DNA of 64,000 nt from Cristatella mucedo (Eukaryota; Bryozoa; Phylactolaemata; Cristatellidae), in NCBI GenBank assembly GCA_009760855.2, contig WPIO01000266.1, forward strand, positions 1 to 64,000, given 5' to 3'. Shown piece by piece: positions 23,390-36,879 of the stretch (position 1 is its first letter; each line of letters opens with the position of its first letter). The position numbers and the translations under genes are program-made. A model generated the notes under the pieces. It saw only the letters and a program-made list of their open reading frames with translations. It searched no databases and was not told the origin of the DNA.

Positions 23390-23657
23390 TCCTTTCCTCT
23401 CTCCCCTGATCGCCCCCTCCCAGCTCGATGTCGTGCAAGGCGCACTGCCGTGGGAGCAGTGTGACCGCAGCCTCGGAACTAGCCGCCCAGGCCTGCTGAT
23501 CCGTGCTATTGCCAATGAACTCCGGCTGCACTGCTGGCCAGCTGCAAAGGGCTAAGCTCCTGTGCTTCCTGAGCTGCTTAGGGTGGTGATGAGCTGGAGT
23601 GCAAGCTGAGCAGCTTGCGCTTGTGTGTGTGCGCGCTCAGCGTGCAGCCTGCGCCAC

Positions 23658-23670
23658 GTGTGTGTGTGTG

Positions 23671-23751
<81 letters not shown>
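23658..23751. repeat. (GT)n microsatellite
   Basis: More than 40 GT units with one CA interruption near 23,671. Alternating purine-pyrimidine DNA of this length can adopt Z-form. Confidence 0.95.
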
Positions 23752-23753
<2 letters not shown>

Positions 23754-23804
23754 ATATGTGTGTGCCTGGGATAATTTATGTGAGTGCACATTTAGGGACA
23801 GCAT

Positions 23805-24045
23805 TTAGTGGGTCCCCGTGATATCCTTGATGTGCTTATGCGTGATTGACACTGTGCATGCTGCCACTGGGCCACATTTGTATGCTGACCGTGCATGTCA
23901 CCCATAACCATATTATTCATTTCGTTTTTGTTTTTTCAAGCATGATTTTACACCAATTCGCATTTCACTTACAGAAATGTAAAGCGCCAGAGAGAGATTA
24001 AGTTCCTCTGAGGGCGCTTTTATCAAGTGAATTATTATTATTATC
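23805..24045 (+). mobile_element. LINE family A 3' end
   Basis: Starts with GTGGGTCCCCGTGATATCC and passes through GTGCATGTCACCCATAACC. It ends with AAAGCGCCAGAGAGAGATTA, TCTGAGGGCGCTTTTATCAA and ATT units. It is a near-complete match by eye to 55,645-55,905. Confidence 0.75.
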
Positions 24046-25101
24046 TGTCCGTAGCTCGGGCTGTTTTTTCTTTTACTGCAAAGATTCTCTTCAGCACCCT
24101 TTTCAGCAGAGCGACTTTCAGCTTTGTGCAGTGACGTGGTGGCTCATCTCAAGTCAAGGTAATCTGTCCAGGGGTCGAGGGTTATTGCTGAAATAGCAGA
24201 CCGCTCGAGTCGCATTGGGCGAAGCTCGCGAAGCTCGCCGATAGGCGCCGAGCCTCCATTGATCCGCTGGCAGTGCGCTCCTTAGCTCCTCATACAAGCA
24301 AACCCACAAAGCGAGAAAATCCGTCCTTCCCCCTCCGTCATGTGGTAAGATGGCGCAGCTTTGTTTTTCGTGATGATCAATATGACTTAGCAAAGCGCAA
24401 ATCCACAGGTTGCAGTGAGCTGCTCGTTGCCCAGATAAACTGTACTCTGCGGAGAAGTCCGTGAGAGCCACAGTGCACTGTGGTGCAGCCGCGAGCTCGC
24501 TGGCACTGCAGCTGTTTCCTCAGTTTCCGGGCAGAAGGCCGTCGCCAGGCACAAAGCAGCTACGTATGGCCCTGGCAGCGGGTAGCAAGCGGGTGTCAGG
24601 AGCAGCTGTTCGTTGTCACGCATGGCTGACAGAGGCGCTGACAGAGACGACGCCTTTCTACCAGCAGCAGCAGCAGGAGCCAGCCGTAGCGAAGCCGTGC
24701 CGCCGTGGCCGCCCTATCGCAAAGGGAGTTCACGTCGGAGCGCCCGCCGGCGCTTCTTGAAGGCCTATCGGGCATTCCCTCACCCCACATCGCCATGCAG
24801 GCAGCGCTAAGCGTTGCAAGCTGCTGCAAGCAGCAGACGAGTGTCGCTGTCGGTGAAGAGCTAGTGGCAGCTGCTGGAGAAGCTGTCCGGGACACGACTT
24901 CCCCATTGTGGATCCGAGATGGACGGCGGTGTTGTCTTGCTGCCGGGCATCACGCTGCTTTGCAGCAAGACGCCGGTACTGGGTTCATGCAGGCCAGCGT
25001 AGCAGCAGCTGCAGGAGTGCACGTGCCGAAGCGCTCAGTTTTTGCTGCCGATTGGATTATGGTGATCTCGCTTGGGCTCAGTACTTGTTTGAGCTAGCCC
25101 C

Positions 25102-25102
<1 letters not shown>

Positions 25103-25140
<38 letters not shown>
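25103..25140. repeat. (GT)n microsatellite
   Basis: About 18 GT units. Confidence 0.95.
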
Positions 25141-25143
<3 letters not shown>

Positions 25144-26004
25144 CGTGGCAGCAGGTACGTGGCGCTGGTGCGCGTGCGTGTGTGTGCAATGTAAATCTGC
25201 CAGAGCAAAGAGGAGCTGAGGCGCACAGCAGATGCTTGAAATAGCTAGCACCGCGGCGTGGAGCGCCGCCTCAGGCTGACGGCTTTTAGCGTGCTCTCTG
25301 CTAGCCGCTCCTTTTCGCCAGATGACGGGACGAAGAAGTTATCGATTAACTCGCCGTCGGGGCGCTGTCCGGGGCCGCCTTGTCGGTATCAGTGACAGCC
25401 GAATCCGGCAGCATTCCGGAAGACAGTTAATAGGGATCCGCTTTTATCAGTACGGTGAGCAGATTCCTCTAGCTTGAGTTACTATTGGGCTGATTGGCTT
25501 CACATCAGAGTTTTGTGCTGGTCACAACTTGAACTGCTGCTACTTAATTCAGCATCACCTTAGATAAGAGACGGCCACTCTTGGGGGACCTGCTATTATT
25601 TGATTCGGAATACAGATGTAAAGTTACTTCAGAGATACTGAAACCTGTTTTGAAAGACTTAGAATCTAATCTAGTGTGCTTGGAGCTGGATCGACGCTGG
25701 GGAAAGTTTGGCCTGCCTAGCCACCACCTGGAGGGTTAATATCTCTCAGTAAGTGGTAGATACTACTAATTAAAGCGAGTAAGTCTCACTGTTACGGCAA
25801 GATGTGCACTTGCTTCACGTGGCAAGATGACACTTTCGGCAATATGACACACTTTCGGCAAGCAAGATACACACTTCGGCAATAAAAAATGGCGTGCAGT
25901 GTTATCTTCAGACGCACAGAAACTACAAGGACTCAGTGAAGCAAGTCCACAGGCATCGAACTGCTCGTGTTGGAAGTATAATGAGGTTCATCGTAGCCCG
26001 GAGT

Positions 26005-26006
<2 letters not shown>

Positions 26007-26070
<64 letters not shown>
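26007..26070. repeat. (GA)n microsatellite
   Basis: About 32 GA units, followed by degenerate GA-rich DNA to 26,095. Confidence 0.95.
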
Positions 26071-26075
<5 letters not shown>

Positions 26076-27164
26076 CGAGACAGCGAGAGAGAGAATGTGG
26101 GGAGGGAGTAGAATGGCTGTGCTATCAGCGCGACTGCCGAACTGCAATCACTCACACACCATGTTAGATGAAGCAATAAGTTAGTATAAGTAACAATAAC
26201 ATAAGTTAGATGAAGCGCCCTGCCCTCGTGGTTAGCTTCAGTGGCCACTTCATATCACAGACGGCAAACATCCTGGATGAGAGCTCGCCCCAAGAGAGCA
26301 GAAATCTCGATTTTCTGCCAGGGTCAGCAGCTTCAGCCGCCGCCCTGTGCGAGACCGGTTGAGACGAACGATCAACTGTCCCAGAGTTCTGCACATAGTC
26401 TGTCTGGAATGTTTGGCCCTGAAACAATGGGGAATCAGCACCAGCAGCTGGCTAACCAGAGGCAGGTTAAAAAGTGCGTCCAGCTGAAGTAAGAGCAGGA
26501 GAGACTGGGTGTGCAGTCCATGTCAGGTTAATAACCCTTTTGTTGAAAACGCAAACGCATTTGGCACACTCACAGGGATCCAGCTAATGCTAGAGGAATA
26601 TCAGGTGCACTTCTAGCTTCTTCAGATATTAATGTCAGGGTCAGTCAAAACTTTCAGTCTGTCAGGAAAGAGTTCCATAATGAGCATACGCATCAGTGCT
26701 GTCGATTGCCAAAGGATTTGATGGTTCAAGGCAACAAATGTTAAACGACTGAGTCGAAGAGCAGGTGGTATGATAGTGACTGATAAGTAGGTCGGAGCAA
26801 GAGAATTATGATTCTTAAAGTGAGCAACACAAACCTGGAAGTCGATGTGTGCTGCTTGATGGTAGCCACCGCCGAGGCTAGCGGTTCAATCTGGCAACTG
26901 AGATGCCCACGACAGATCAATGACGTCAAGGTTTGCACCAACCGTAAGCTTCTTTTGTCACATGCTGTGAAGACTCAAAGTATTGAGTTACAGAAGTCGA
27001 TGGAATGATAATAATATATAATAATCAACATACATTCACTCATATAGCAGCAATTGAGAATTCTGAGATGTTGTGCACATGGACCACCCTGATGATATGT
27101 CTGTATGAGCATGCCCGGAAGCATAAATCAGGTGTTAGGCTAAGGGTGCAGTGGCACATTTAAC

Positions 27165-27860
27165 AATAATAATACGATCTGATTAAGCGCCATCAAAGAA
27201 CTTAATCTCTTTCTAGGCGCTTACGTTTGCAGCAAAGGGACATGCAATTGAATGGTAAGTAAAATCATGCTTGAAAACAACAAACAAATGAATAATATGG
27301 TTAGGGTGACATGCACAGGGTCAGCATGCAATGTGGGAAAGTGGCAGCATGCATGACAGTATCAGCACGCATAAGCACATCAAGGACGAACTTAACTGCA
27401 CTAAATGCCAGTCCTAAACAGGTGTGTTTTTAAGTTCTTTTAAATGTGTGGTCAGGTCAGGGGGGATGTTTGATGTGTGAGTTCCTAGGCTTTGGGAGCA
27501 GGTGAGCTAAATGCACGGTCTCCAAAGGATTTAAGGTTTGTACTGAGGTATTTGTAGGCTGCTGGATTCCGAAAGTGGGTGGGCATGATGCTTGGCCTGA
27601 TGGGTATATCTGAGAGATAGGCTGGATCCATTGAATGAAGGGACCTGAGCGAGACAAAACCCTGAAGTCAATCCGTTGTTGACTGGTAGCCAGTGCAGGT
27701 CGGTTTATGGAGTAATGTGGCAACCGCGACGCTCACGACAGACAAGCCTAGCTGTAGAGTTTTGCACCAGCTGCAATCGCGCCTGCACATGCCAGGGGTT
27801 AGGGGCAGTGAGTTGCAGTGAAGTCGAGGACGGGATGTCACTGACTGCATTGAGAGGTGT
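27165..27860 (-). mobile_element. LINE family A relic, C-terminal ORF, 3' UTR and tail
   Basis: On the minus strand the ORF remnant reads RLQLVQNSTARLVCRERRG and later QQRIDFRVLSRSG, matching the LINE ORF2 C-terminal pattern (LQxVQNxAARLV... LHWLPVKxRIDF). The 3' UTR then runs down to CTAGAAAGAGATTAAGTTC and ATT units at 27,165. Several indels; inactive. It is highly similar to the 30,050-30,790 copy. Confidence 0.8.
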
Positions 27861-28290
27861 TCCTACGCTGGATGCCAGATGGTTGTCCAGCCCAGGGCAG
27901 AAGCTGCTCTTCGTTTGGAAAGAGGCAGAGAGTGCTTTTGCTGTAGAGGGAAAGTACACCACCCAGTAAATGGACAAAGCCTGGGAGCCGGTGCTCGGCC
28001 TCCCAGGTGCGTCGATGTCTTGAGGAGAGAGAGTTGGCGTAACGGGCCAGTGTCAGGTAATCAACAGGCCACGGCCTCTCCGACCTCGCTTGCTCGCCAC
28101 GGTGGCCGGCTAACGTGAGTGACTATCCAACTTGTGCATATGATGGGGACCCTCAGGCCAAACACGCGTTCATTGGTTCAACCGCAAGTTTGTGACGAAA
28201 ATCATCACGATCAAAACCGAACCACAAATAAGCTTCCCACGCAGCAGCTTAGCTGGTGCATGTCCTCCATGGCCCAGCGCCACAGCTGTC

Positions 28291-28293
<3 letters not shown>

Positions 28294-28381
<88 letters not shown>

Positions 28382-28390
28382 CAGAGAGGG
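28294..28390. repeat. (GA)n microsatellite
   Basis: About 37 GA units grading into GACAGA units. Confidence 0.95.
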
Positions 28391-28399
28391 TTGAGCAGT

Positions 28400-29785
28400 G
28401 GAAGCAGCGCACGAATCCTCAAGTGATGGAAGCCCCACGACTCCTGTAATGGAAATCCACATTGCTCTTGTGTCTCATGCTTCCAGCTGGACTCCATCAG
28501 CTACGCAGCAAATCATGCTGGATTTGACACAAAAGTCGTGCCCAGGAGTCGCCGCCACTGAGGCATCGCCCTCTCAGCGTCATGTCGCTTCCGCCAAATG
28601 GTCCAAAGCTCAGGACTCTGGCAGCATAAGCTGAGCCTCGGGCAGCCTGACTGTGGCAGCTGAGCAGCAGAAGGTTCACCGGGCGGTTCAAAATTGATGC
28701 GCTTCACCTACGATGTCCGCCGTTCGCTGCTGCGCTTCCGCGTCACTCTTAGGTAGCGCCGCAGGTGGATGACCGTCGACGCTGGCAGCAGAAGCAGCCG
28801 CGGTTGCTCGCCGTTTGACGCCGACTCCCCAGCCTCGCGTGCGGCAAGGTCAGGACAGTCCAGCCTCGTGCCCTGCCACAAGACCTGGAGCGCCGGCGAC
28901 GGTGAGTGCATGCGCCAGTGAGTGCTGACATGTGCTGACAGTGGCGCCAACAGAGAGGCTTTCTGGCAAATCGCTGCCAATATCGATGAAAGATTCCTGC
29001 GTTTGTGCCTGTGTGCTGTGAGTGGTGAATGCTCGCAGCATCGTTCGCAAGCGAGCGACCAGCTAGGAGAATGCAAGGGAGTCACGATCTGCAGCGCGGT
29101 GTAGCCTGCTGCTGTGCGGCAGCTCTCCTGGTGATTCAAGATGTCATTCCTGCTCGGCTCCAGAATAAGTGCGCGAGCAGGCTTGCCTCCCTCTAGGGCG
29201 TTTTGTAAAATGTCCTACTGGGCAGCACCGTGGCGCGACGCGAAATTCTTGTGGTCTTTGCTCCTGTGCTCGATCCAGTTTAATGCTTTGGTGAGATGAG
29301 CCTCAACGGCCGTTCAAAGTTGGCCGCTTCTAGCTGTGTAGGTTGGCTTAATCGCGTCCCATCTCACATTAAGTACCAAATGGTGTTCTTGGCTTCTGTG
29401 CAGAGCCAGAGAGCAGATTTATTCTTTGAGACGGCTGACGAGACGGCTGTTGGGCAGTCCTCAGTGCCCTCGCTTGTCAGAGCTGCAGAAACTGAGCACC
29501 TCTTTGGGCCAGCTGGGCCGCTGTCAGGCTAGCGCCTCGGCAAGCTCTAGGGCAGCAGCAGCCTTCTCTACGGCTCGATGGGTTGCGCCCACGCTGATCG
29601 GGTGTCAGATGCTTGCTCACAATGCAGCCCACACCTCCCACACCTATGTGGCCTATTGGGTGCTCCAGGAGTCATCGGATGGTGGCAGGCAAGCTTGTGC
29701 ACGTTGAGCCCGCATGCTGCTTGTCGCCTGGGAAGGGCAGCAATCGCTTGTGTCGGACTGGTGACTGGCACGATCGTGCTCCTTT
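28400..29785. other. No recognised gene; GC-rich open frames
   Basis: At 28,760-28,904 a plus frame contains GSRSSRG, SPFDADSPASRAARSGQSS and KTWSAGD, and stops at a donor-like GACG/GTGAGT. Serine-rich and exon-like, but not recognised. The 143-codon minus frame at 28,708-29,139 overlaps it. Which strand, if either, is coding cannot be settled by eye. Confidence 0.25.
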
Positions 29786-29789
29786 GCAT

Positions 29790-29885
29790 AAGTTATGCCC
29801 AGAAAGATTTCAGGTTCCGAGGGTGCTATCAAACGCACAATCGTAATAGTGAAGGGTAATAACAATAATAATTGGGTTATTCACA
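29790..29885 (+). mobile_element. LINE/SINE tail fragment
   Basis: AGATTTCAGGTTCCGAGGGT, GCTATCAAACGC and AATAACAATAATAATTG are a diverged copy of the family tail. Confidence 0.45.
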
Positions 29886-30049
29886 TATAGCTTAAGACAT
29901 GCTGGCTGGTATTAATTTACCTTTGATTGCAAGGTGGGCATGGTCGGCTGGCTTGGAGCCGCACTCGTCACACGTCCTATTTATTTAAGGGTTTCGTGCC
30001 CAGACATGAGCGGCTCCTAACCTGACTCCCCCACTGAGGGAATCGTCAG

Positions 30050-30790
30050 TCCGTTAATAATAATAATACTAATAATAATATTGCACTTGATAAAGCGCCC
30101 TCAGAGAACTTAATCTCTTTCTAGGCGCTTTACATTTGCTGCAAAGTGATACGCAATAGAATAGTGGGTATGCTTGAAAACAAAATAAAATGAATAACAT
30201 ATGGTTAGGGGTGATATGCACAGGGTCACATGCAAATGTGGTTAGTGGCAGCATGCACAGTGTCAGCACGCATAAGCACATCAAGGACGAATCACAGGGA
30301 ACCACTAAATGCTGTCCCAAATAGGTGTGTTTCTGTTTCTTTAAATGGTCAGCTCATGGGATGTTCTGACACAGGCTGAGGGAGTTCCAGGCTTTGGGAG
30401 AATGTGAAATAAATGCACGGTCTCCAAAGGATTTGTTATTGAGATGAGGTATTTGAATTGTTGATTCGAAAGGAGAGGAAAAGGATGTTTTACCTGGATG
30501 GGGTAGTATATCTGAATATTGAGCCATAGAAGAGACCTTAAAAGCGAGCGTCAAAACCTGGAAGTCAATCCGTTGCTTGACTGGTAGCCAGTGCAGGTTT
30601 GGCGCAGAAGTGGAGTAATGTGGCACTGCGACGCCTTCACGGCAGACAAGTCTAGCTGGGTGAGTTTTGCACCAGCTGCAACGCTCGATCGCACACGCTG
30701 GTAGGCCAGCAAGTAGTGAGTTGCAGAAGCTCGAGACGGATGAATGCATGGACCAACTTAGATGCCGTGGTATCCTTATCAAACAATCTG
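30050..30790 (-). mobile_element. LINE family A relic, best-preserved C-terminal ORF
   Basis: The minus-strand frame covering 30,354-30,790 reads LHWLPVKQRIDFQVLTLAF, then FGDRAFISHSPKAWNSLSL. These are the two signature blocks of the C-terminus of a CR1/L2-type ORF2. It continues into the 3' UTR and ends in the AAAGCGCC tail followed by ATT units at 30,055. Only the 3' end is present, as expected for 5'-truncated insertions. Confidence 0.85.
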
Positions 30791-30894
30791 AATTTAGCAA
30801 TGTTATGAATTTAGTGAATGTTATGCTGCTGACGTGACGAAAGCCGTCATGCTGCAGGAGGAAACGAGGCCTTGGTGCGAGTAGCAGAAGCAGC

Positions 30895-33800
30895 AGGATG
30901 TCAGCCACTGTTGCGTATAGCGTGGTAGTGGTAGTACGATGTCTGCCTCCCTCTCGACGAATGTGGCATAACAGCATGGCTTGCCCACTGCCGCCTGTGC
31001 CCGCTGAATGGCTTGCTGTGGCGCCAGCCAGTTCAAGGCTCGGTCTTTCTGTTGGCCAGAAGATGCTGCTGCAGCCCTGCCTGCTGCACCATCGTCGTCA
31101 CCGAGCTGCTGGACGAGCAGCTGGGCGCCCAGGCGCAGCTGCACCGCGCCTGCAGAGCCGCCTGTCGCTGACCGACCAGCTGTCGACCGCGGGACTCACT
31201 TCGGGAGGTGAGGCCGACTGGTCCCGCCCTCCTTCGCCTGTAATGGCGGAAGTGGCTCGCCATCGCTTCTTCTGCCCCGAGCGCGGTCGCACGCTGATCT
31301 CTCAAGGGCACGCTGCTCCGGCGTTGCCGTGGCACTCGAGCCGGTCCCCTCGTGGTGCCACTCGTCTCCTCGCATTGAGTGTGTCAAAAGAGTCTTCTTC
31401 TGGGTGCTGCTGCTGCTGCCAAGTGTGGCAGCGTTTCAAGTGGGCAGGCCAGATCGAGACTCGCCGTGGCAGGCCGTCTATTATCATTATTGTATTATTA
31501 CCATTTTGTCATTACCGATTGGACGCCGGCGCTTGTCGTTGCAGGCCTGCCGCCGACGAGGTGGCCACTTTGCAGGGTCAGCTGCTCATTACACACACAG
31601 CTGCCGTAATGAGCTTGTGAAGAGAGAGCAGCACGACTGAGAATCGTCGCCTGCTGGCGCCGAGATCGAGTAAAGCCGTTCATGTGCTGCAGGAGCGAAA
31701 CGAGGCCTTGGTGCGTAGGCAGAGCAGCAGCGCAGCAGGGCAAGCAATTCGTAGCTGGGGTAGTGGTAGTGGTAGATTCGCCTTGCTGCTGCCCCACATT
31801 TAGTTAGCAGGTCGCTCGGGTCGCTTGCTGCATGTCACGTGGTGGGCAGACCGGCAATGTTTGGACTTGATGCCCGGTGGTAGCCAGATGCTGGTGGCAG
31901 TGCTGAACAGGTGCCTGGTAGGTGGTAGGTAGGCAGTGGCTCGGCCGGACTTGTCCTCAGTGTGGTTGCAGCTGCATTCTCAAGCAAGTCCTCGAGGAAA
32001 ACCTAAGATCCCGGATTGTAGTTGGGAGCAGCTGTCACACTTGGAAGCAAGATTGCTAAGCTTTTAGAGAAGAATTTGCGTAGAATTTGCTTTCTGTTCA
32101 GATTCTTTTAATCTTTTCTCTTCTAAAACACTGGCTACGCTGATCGTTTCCATCACTTGGCGCGAGGCTGCGCTCTTGACAAGCAACCAAAGCTCGTGAT
32201 TTTTCTGATGGACTTGAAAGCTGGAGAAGAGGCCAGGAAAATCTGCATCCTGTCATGAAATCTTAAAGAAGCCAGCTCCGCCGTTTTATGCACGAAAGAA
32301 TATCGGCCGTGGCCGGATCATGCTGGATACTAGCACCACTTTTAAGTACCAAAGATATGATGAATCCAAGTTCGCCGTCAACTAAAAAAAATCATGTTTT
32401 CGTACACAATTTATTTGTACGAATTTGAACTAATTGATACTGAATTTTGATGCATTTTTTAAATGGTATTCAGTATATGATCTGTCTATTTTATTGAGGA
32501 TCATAAGATGTAGTCGGTGAGGCATTAGTATTGGACTAAGTTCAAAGCACTAGCACATCACACTATTGGAATAATCTATGTTTTTCAAAGCCAAGATTTC
32601 CAATCTAGGAATGGCAAAGGACCCTTAGTCGATTTTTATATATAGGGGGTAAAAATCACAAGTAATGAAAAAGATAGCACAAATATAAAGTGTTCATTCG
32701 GACTCGTACCGGCGGTCACGTGGAAATATTGATAATTTCGTCGTTGGTGAGGTCGAGGTAGCATAGGACTGTGGGGCAGTCTGACTTGAGGATGGTGCAA
32801 CCTGGGATGACGATTACGGATGCTGCTGCCCACCTTGCCCCCTGGGCAATTCTTGCCACTGACTAATACCTTGTAGATACTGTCCAGTATTGTTGATAGT
32901 ATAAGAGCTTTATGGCGAGGGGGTCCTCCAGATAGTTAGCGATCAACTAAGAATGTGGACCTTTTCGTGAAGCCTTGAAGTCAGTGAATCAGTGCAAAAC
33001 ATTCCAGCGCTAATTCTTCCTTCTGATAATCACTGTCAGCTGAAGTGCTGCCAGGTTCAGCATTATCCTAGGACCCTGTGAGCAGTGTGGGTGATGCCTG
33101 TGGTGAGCTGACAAAGTAGACTCTATTTTTGGGAGGCTTACATTGTTACACAGCATGCCGAGCTTCGGTGCCATTATTAAAATTGCCGGATTATCACGTT
33201 GAGGGTTCCGCCAGCCACACTGCAGAGTAAGCAAAGGACCACGGGAAGCTTCTTATGCTGTATATAACGAGCTGTGTCCTTATGTAATGCTTACTCGTGA
33301 CTGTCACGTGCCGCCTTATTGTCTCTCACCACATCCGAATCATGTAGCCTTGACGGCCGTCATCGCTGGCTGCTGCCGTTGGTCGCCGATGTGCGTGGAC
33401 CTCACGGGTGGACGCCGGTCCTGATGGTCAGCACGCAGCGCTTCTTAAGCATTCAGTCAGGTTCAGTATCCTCGAGATGGACGCTCAACTTTGTGGCAGA
33501 ACAATCAAAGGAGAGTTGGTGGTGGCAGAAGTCAGGTCATGGCGAGCAGTGAAGCACAGCACAGCCAGCAGCCGTGTGAGCAGCTGGTGGCTGTCGCCCG
33601 GGAAGCGATCGTGTAAGGATCGTGCAAAAGCGATGCTTGTGCTTGCTGTCGTGCTCGAGCCAACGGTTGAGTGCTCTGTGACCGATGCTGTCAGAGTCAC
33701 GACTCGATGCCAGGTGCCCTGGTGCAGTGCAGTGCACCTCCCCTAGGTCGTGAACAACTGTGTGAGGCGTGTCTTGAATTTCCAGACATTGAATCTTATA

Positions 33801-35480
33801 TATATGTAGTATGTATGTGTATGTAGGTATGATGCATGCATGCATGCATGCATGTATGTATGTGTATGTATGCATGGCGCCTGTGCATGTATGACCTGTA
33901 ATGTATGTACACTTCACACACTCAATCCTGTTCCCTGTATGGTGACGTCCACCTAGTGCTTGGCAGACGGCTTTCAACGTAGCATACAGACAAATACGCC
34001 AATGATTATGTAATGCACAAGCATCTTATGGTCTTTCACATAAGTAAAACTGTTGCTGATAGGGTACACATGTTCATAAGAGGTCGGTCCTCTGGGGTTT
34101 AATGACCTTTCAGATGAGCCTTACACTCGAGTCCGTTACTTCACATTCTGCACAACAGGCCACTGTACTGCAGCTCAAAAAAAATCCTGCCCAAAGCTGT
34201 AGCAGAGAATAGAGCTTCGGACCTTTATTGTGTTCAACCTATCCCAAAGAGATGGCGGATTTAGGTCGTGGCGACTGACTCGCCACCATGACTCTTGACT
34301 CCTGATTGACCGAACAATCTTTTACTTTTTGTAATGTGCTTGGGGTCATTGCTCTGCTGCGAACATAATCGTTCAAAAAGAGCCTAGCACTTCGAATTCC
34401 AGCATTTTTTCCAGGTCGAACTTCGTTTGTCCAGTATAATTCCTTTTCTTATGGTGCCCAAGATCGGGAAGAGCAAAAGCAACCCCAAACTACGCCACCG
34501 CCACCGAATTTCACTGTTGCTTCAGGTAGCTCGTGGGGTGGTAGTACACCAATCTTTTTGCAGACTCACGTTCTCCTTTTTATTGTTAAGCAGATCATGG
34601 AATTTGGACTTTCTTAGTCCATTAAACCTTTCGAGTCTAGTCGTGGGCAAGGGTGGCGGGCTGGAACCCTGAGTCCTTATCTTTATATTACGGTGCTCTC
34701 GCCAGCAAAAGGCTTCTCTGACCCTTCTAAATATGCCGTGTTTGGTATGTCATGACTGTATCTGGGCTCCCTCACCACCTTCCCGGCAGTGATCGCTAAC
34801 GATCGAGACAGTTCCCGAACGATGCTCCATACTTGAATAGCCAGCACCCTTTTCAGACGCTGGGTCGTCCCTTCTACGTCTTCTTTGGGCGACGCGTTGG
34901 CCTACAACATACTTCTCGTGTGTTTTAAGCTTGTCCAGATTGAGCTAACACTGAGGGCTAATTTATGAGTCCGATTCCACGAAGCTGCTTAGGCCCATCT
35001 ACGCAAGGCTCATCACTCTTTCGTTATTTCGATCAAGCAGATCTCCTGCTGCAATGCTGGACTTACTCAAATTCACCAAATAAGGCACTCCAAGCCGCCT
35101 AAAGACGGAAAACCTGCCCCTTGCGGCCAACAGCGGATGCAGATTGCACAGATATAAGAGAGCTCTTGTGGAACATGCAAAAGCATGAAAGCAATATCAA
35201 TCCCAGCAATGCCACATTTAAAGCCTGAAAAATCCAGAGCAATTGTGTGGTTTTTGCAGTTCAAATCACCTCAATGCACTGGTTGCAAGCGACAGCCGTC
35301 CATTTGGCTCGGCATCACACGGCTTACAGAACCTGCTGTAAACCATCCCCACTACGTCTGACCACTCGTTCATTCTTAGTATTAAACAAAACTTCTGCAC
35401 TTTATTCAGCACACCACAGCCTAAGAGCTTCGCAGTAACAATACCACATCAAACTTGTCCTGGATGGCACTATGAAAAGA
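30895..35480. other. No securely recognised gene
   Basis: 30,900-31,800 is GC-rich with a 240-codon plus frame. Within it 31,085-31,207 reads either TELLDEQLGAQAQLH or QSRLSLTDQLSTAGLTSG in adjacent frames, ending at a donor-like GGAG/GTGAGG. This could be a frameshifted coiled-coil exon but is unproven. 31,870-34,700 is AT-rich with no recognised coding. An ATGC/ATGT microsatellite is at 33,820-33,870. Faint LINE-like text lies at 34,480-34,650 and 35,265-35,425. Confidence 0.3.
33820..33870. repeat. (ATGC)n/(ATGT)n microsatellite
   Basis: Tandem ATGC units at 33,833-33,852 turn into TATG units. The GCATGC core is self-complementary. Confidence 0.85.
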
Positions 35481-35483
35481 GTG

Positions 35484-35601
35484 AGTGAGAGAGAGAGAGA
35501 GAGAGAGAGAGAAAACAAGAGAGAGAGAGAGAGAGAGCAAGTGAGAGACAATGAGAAAGAGATAGAGAAGAGAGGAGGAGAGAGAGCAAGCGGAGGACAA
35601 T

Positions 35602-35641
<40 letters not shown>

Positions 35642-35695
35642 GGAGAGAGGAGAGAGGGAGGGAGAGAAAGAGAGAGAGAGAGAGGGGGGGAGAGG

Positions 35696-35738
<43 letters not shown>

Positions 35739-35740
35739 TG
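35484..35740. repeat. Imperfect GA-rich microsatellite
   Basis: GA units interrupted by AAAACAA, GCAAG, GGGGG and AGATAG variants over about 255 bases. The long Leu/Ser and Arg/Glu frames here are artefacts. Confidence 0.95.
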
Positions 35741-35849
35741 AGAGGGACATGCCGAGTGATGGAAGGGAGGGCTGAGTTAGAGAAACAGGCAGATTCCTCG
35801 TGGCCACCTGCGCTTCGCCTTGATGTCCGATTGGTTGACGCTGATCAGA

Positions 35850-36480
35850 GCTGCCCACTGTCGTCTGCGTAGGGAGAAAGTTGGAAGAGCTCGCATACGC
35901 CACAAAGGACCCAGAGGCGCCCCAGCAAGCCGAGCTGAGCAGCCAAGAAGGCAAGCGCTCTGCCTCGCTGCCAAGCCGCTGCTCGCCTCGCCGCTGCAGA
36001 AGCGCTGTGCTGTCAGATGCGGGTGCTTGGCGAGTCGTGCCACAGGTTGAGCACCCAGAGGGCGGCTGCCGTGCGAGGCAGCAGCTGCCGCACCCTTTGT
36101 TGAAACCGATGCGCCCACGCACTGGAGCAAGTATGGCAGCAGCCGCCGCCCTGCCGGCATCCTAACAGTCTTAGCGGCCATGGGCGTTGCAGGAGCTGGC
36201 CACGACCCGTCGGCGTGTGCCAGCCGAGCAGATCTTCTCAGATGGCCGGTCACGTGGACCGCGTGACCGCACTGAGGCCCAGCTGCAGTCGCCTTCACCC
36301 AAGCAGCTGCTGCTCATGGGCGAACTGCAGTGACCGAGGAACCTGGCCGCCGCCGGTGGCTGGCTGCCCTCCGCCGGCAGAGCTCGACTTGCCAAGGGCT
36401 GCGGCTTCCTGACGCCAGGTGGCCACCACCACCGGCGTCCAGCAGGACCCGTGGCAGACATCGAGAGTGTGTGGTAGAAG
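35850..36480. other. GC-rich stretch with an exon-like open segment
   Basis: The plus strand at 36,190-36,333 follows GGGCGTTGCAG and encodes QELATTRRRVPAEQIFSDG, then AQLQSPSPKQLLLMGELQ, then a stop. Composition and the acceptor look exon-like. The family was not recognised and no donor was found before the stop, so it might be a last coding exon or chance. Confidence 0.25.
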
Positions 36481-36507
36481 CTCTTGCTGTAGTGGGTGCT
36501 TTCCTCT

Positions 36508-36640
36508 GTGTCTCTCCATGTCTCTCTCTGTGTCTTGTGTCTGTCTGTCTCTCTTTGTCTCGTCTCTGTCTGTCTCTCTCTGTGTCTCTATTGTCTGTCT
36601 CTGTCTCGCTTTTTTTGTCCTCTGTCCCTGTCTCTCAGCT
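36508..36640. repeat. TCTG/TCTC-rich simple repeat
   Basis: Degenerate GTCTCTCTGTCTGTCTC units on the plus strand. Confidence 0.85.
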
Positions 36641-36879
36641 GGCGCCTCTGTCCCCATGGTTGGCTGCTGTGCTCAAGCAACTGGCTGCTACAGCCTCTTG
36701 CCTGCCCCTGCTGCTCACTGTATGCATGCCACGTACTCACGCCGGCTGCGCTGATGTCGCCTGGCACGCACTCATCGAATGCGTGCCAGAGCAACTGCCT
36801 TGCCTAATTTCGAGCCAAAACGATCGCAACGATCTGGTTGTGGTTTTTCTAGATCGAGCAATTCTGAAATCGAGTAGAC

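Larger units (their letters stand above)
24046..27160. other. No recognised gene; GC-rich then AT-rich, with GT and GA repeats
   Basis: 24,470-25,000 is GC-rich with open plus frames (for example EELVAAAGEAVRD) and a short CAG run, but no recognised family or phase-consistent exon pair. GT repeat at 25,103-25,140 and GA repeat at 26,007-26,070. A loose array of GGCAAGATGACAC-like units lies at 25,795-25,880. Confidence 0.4.
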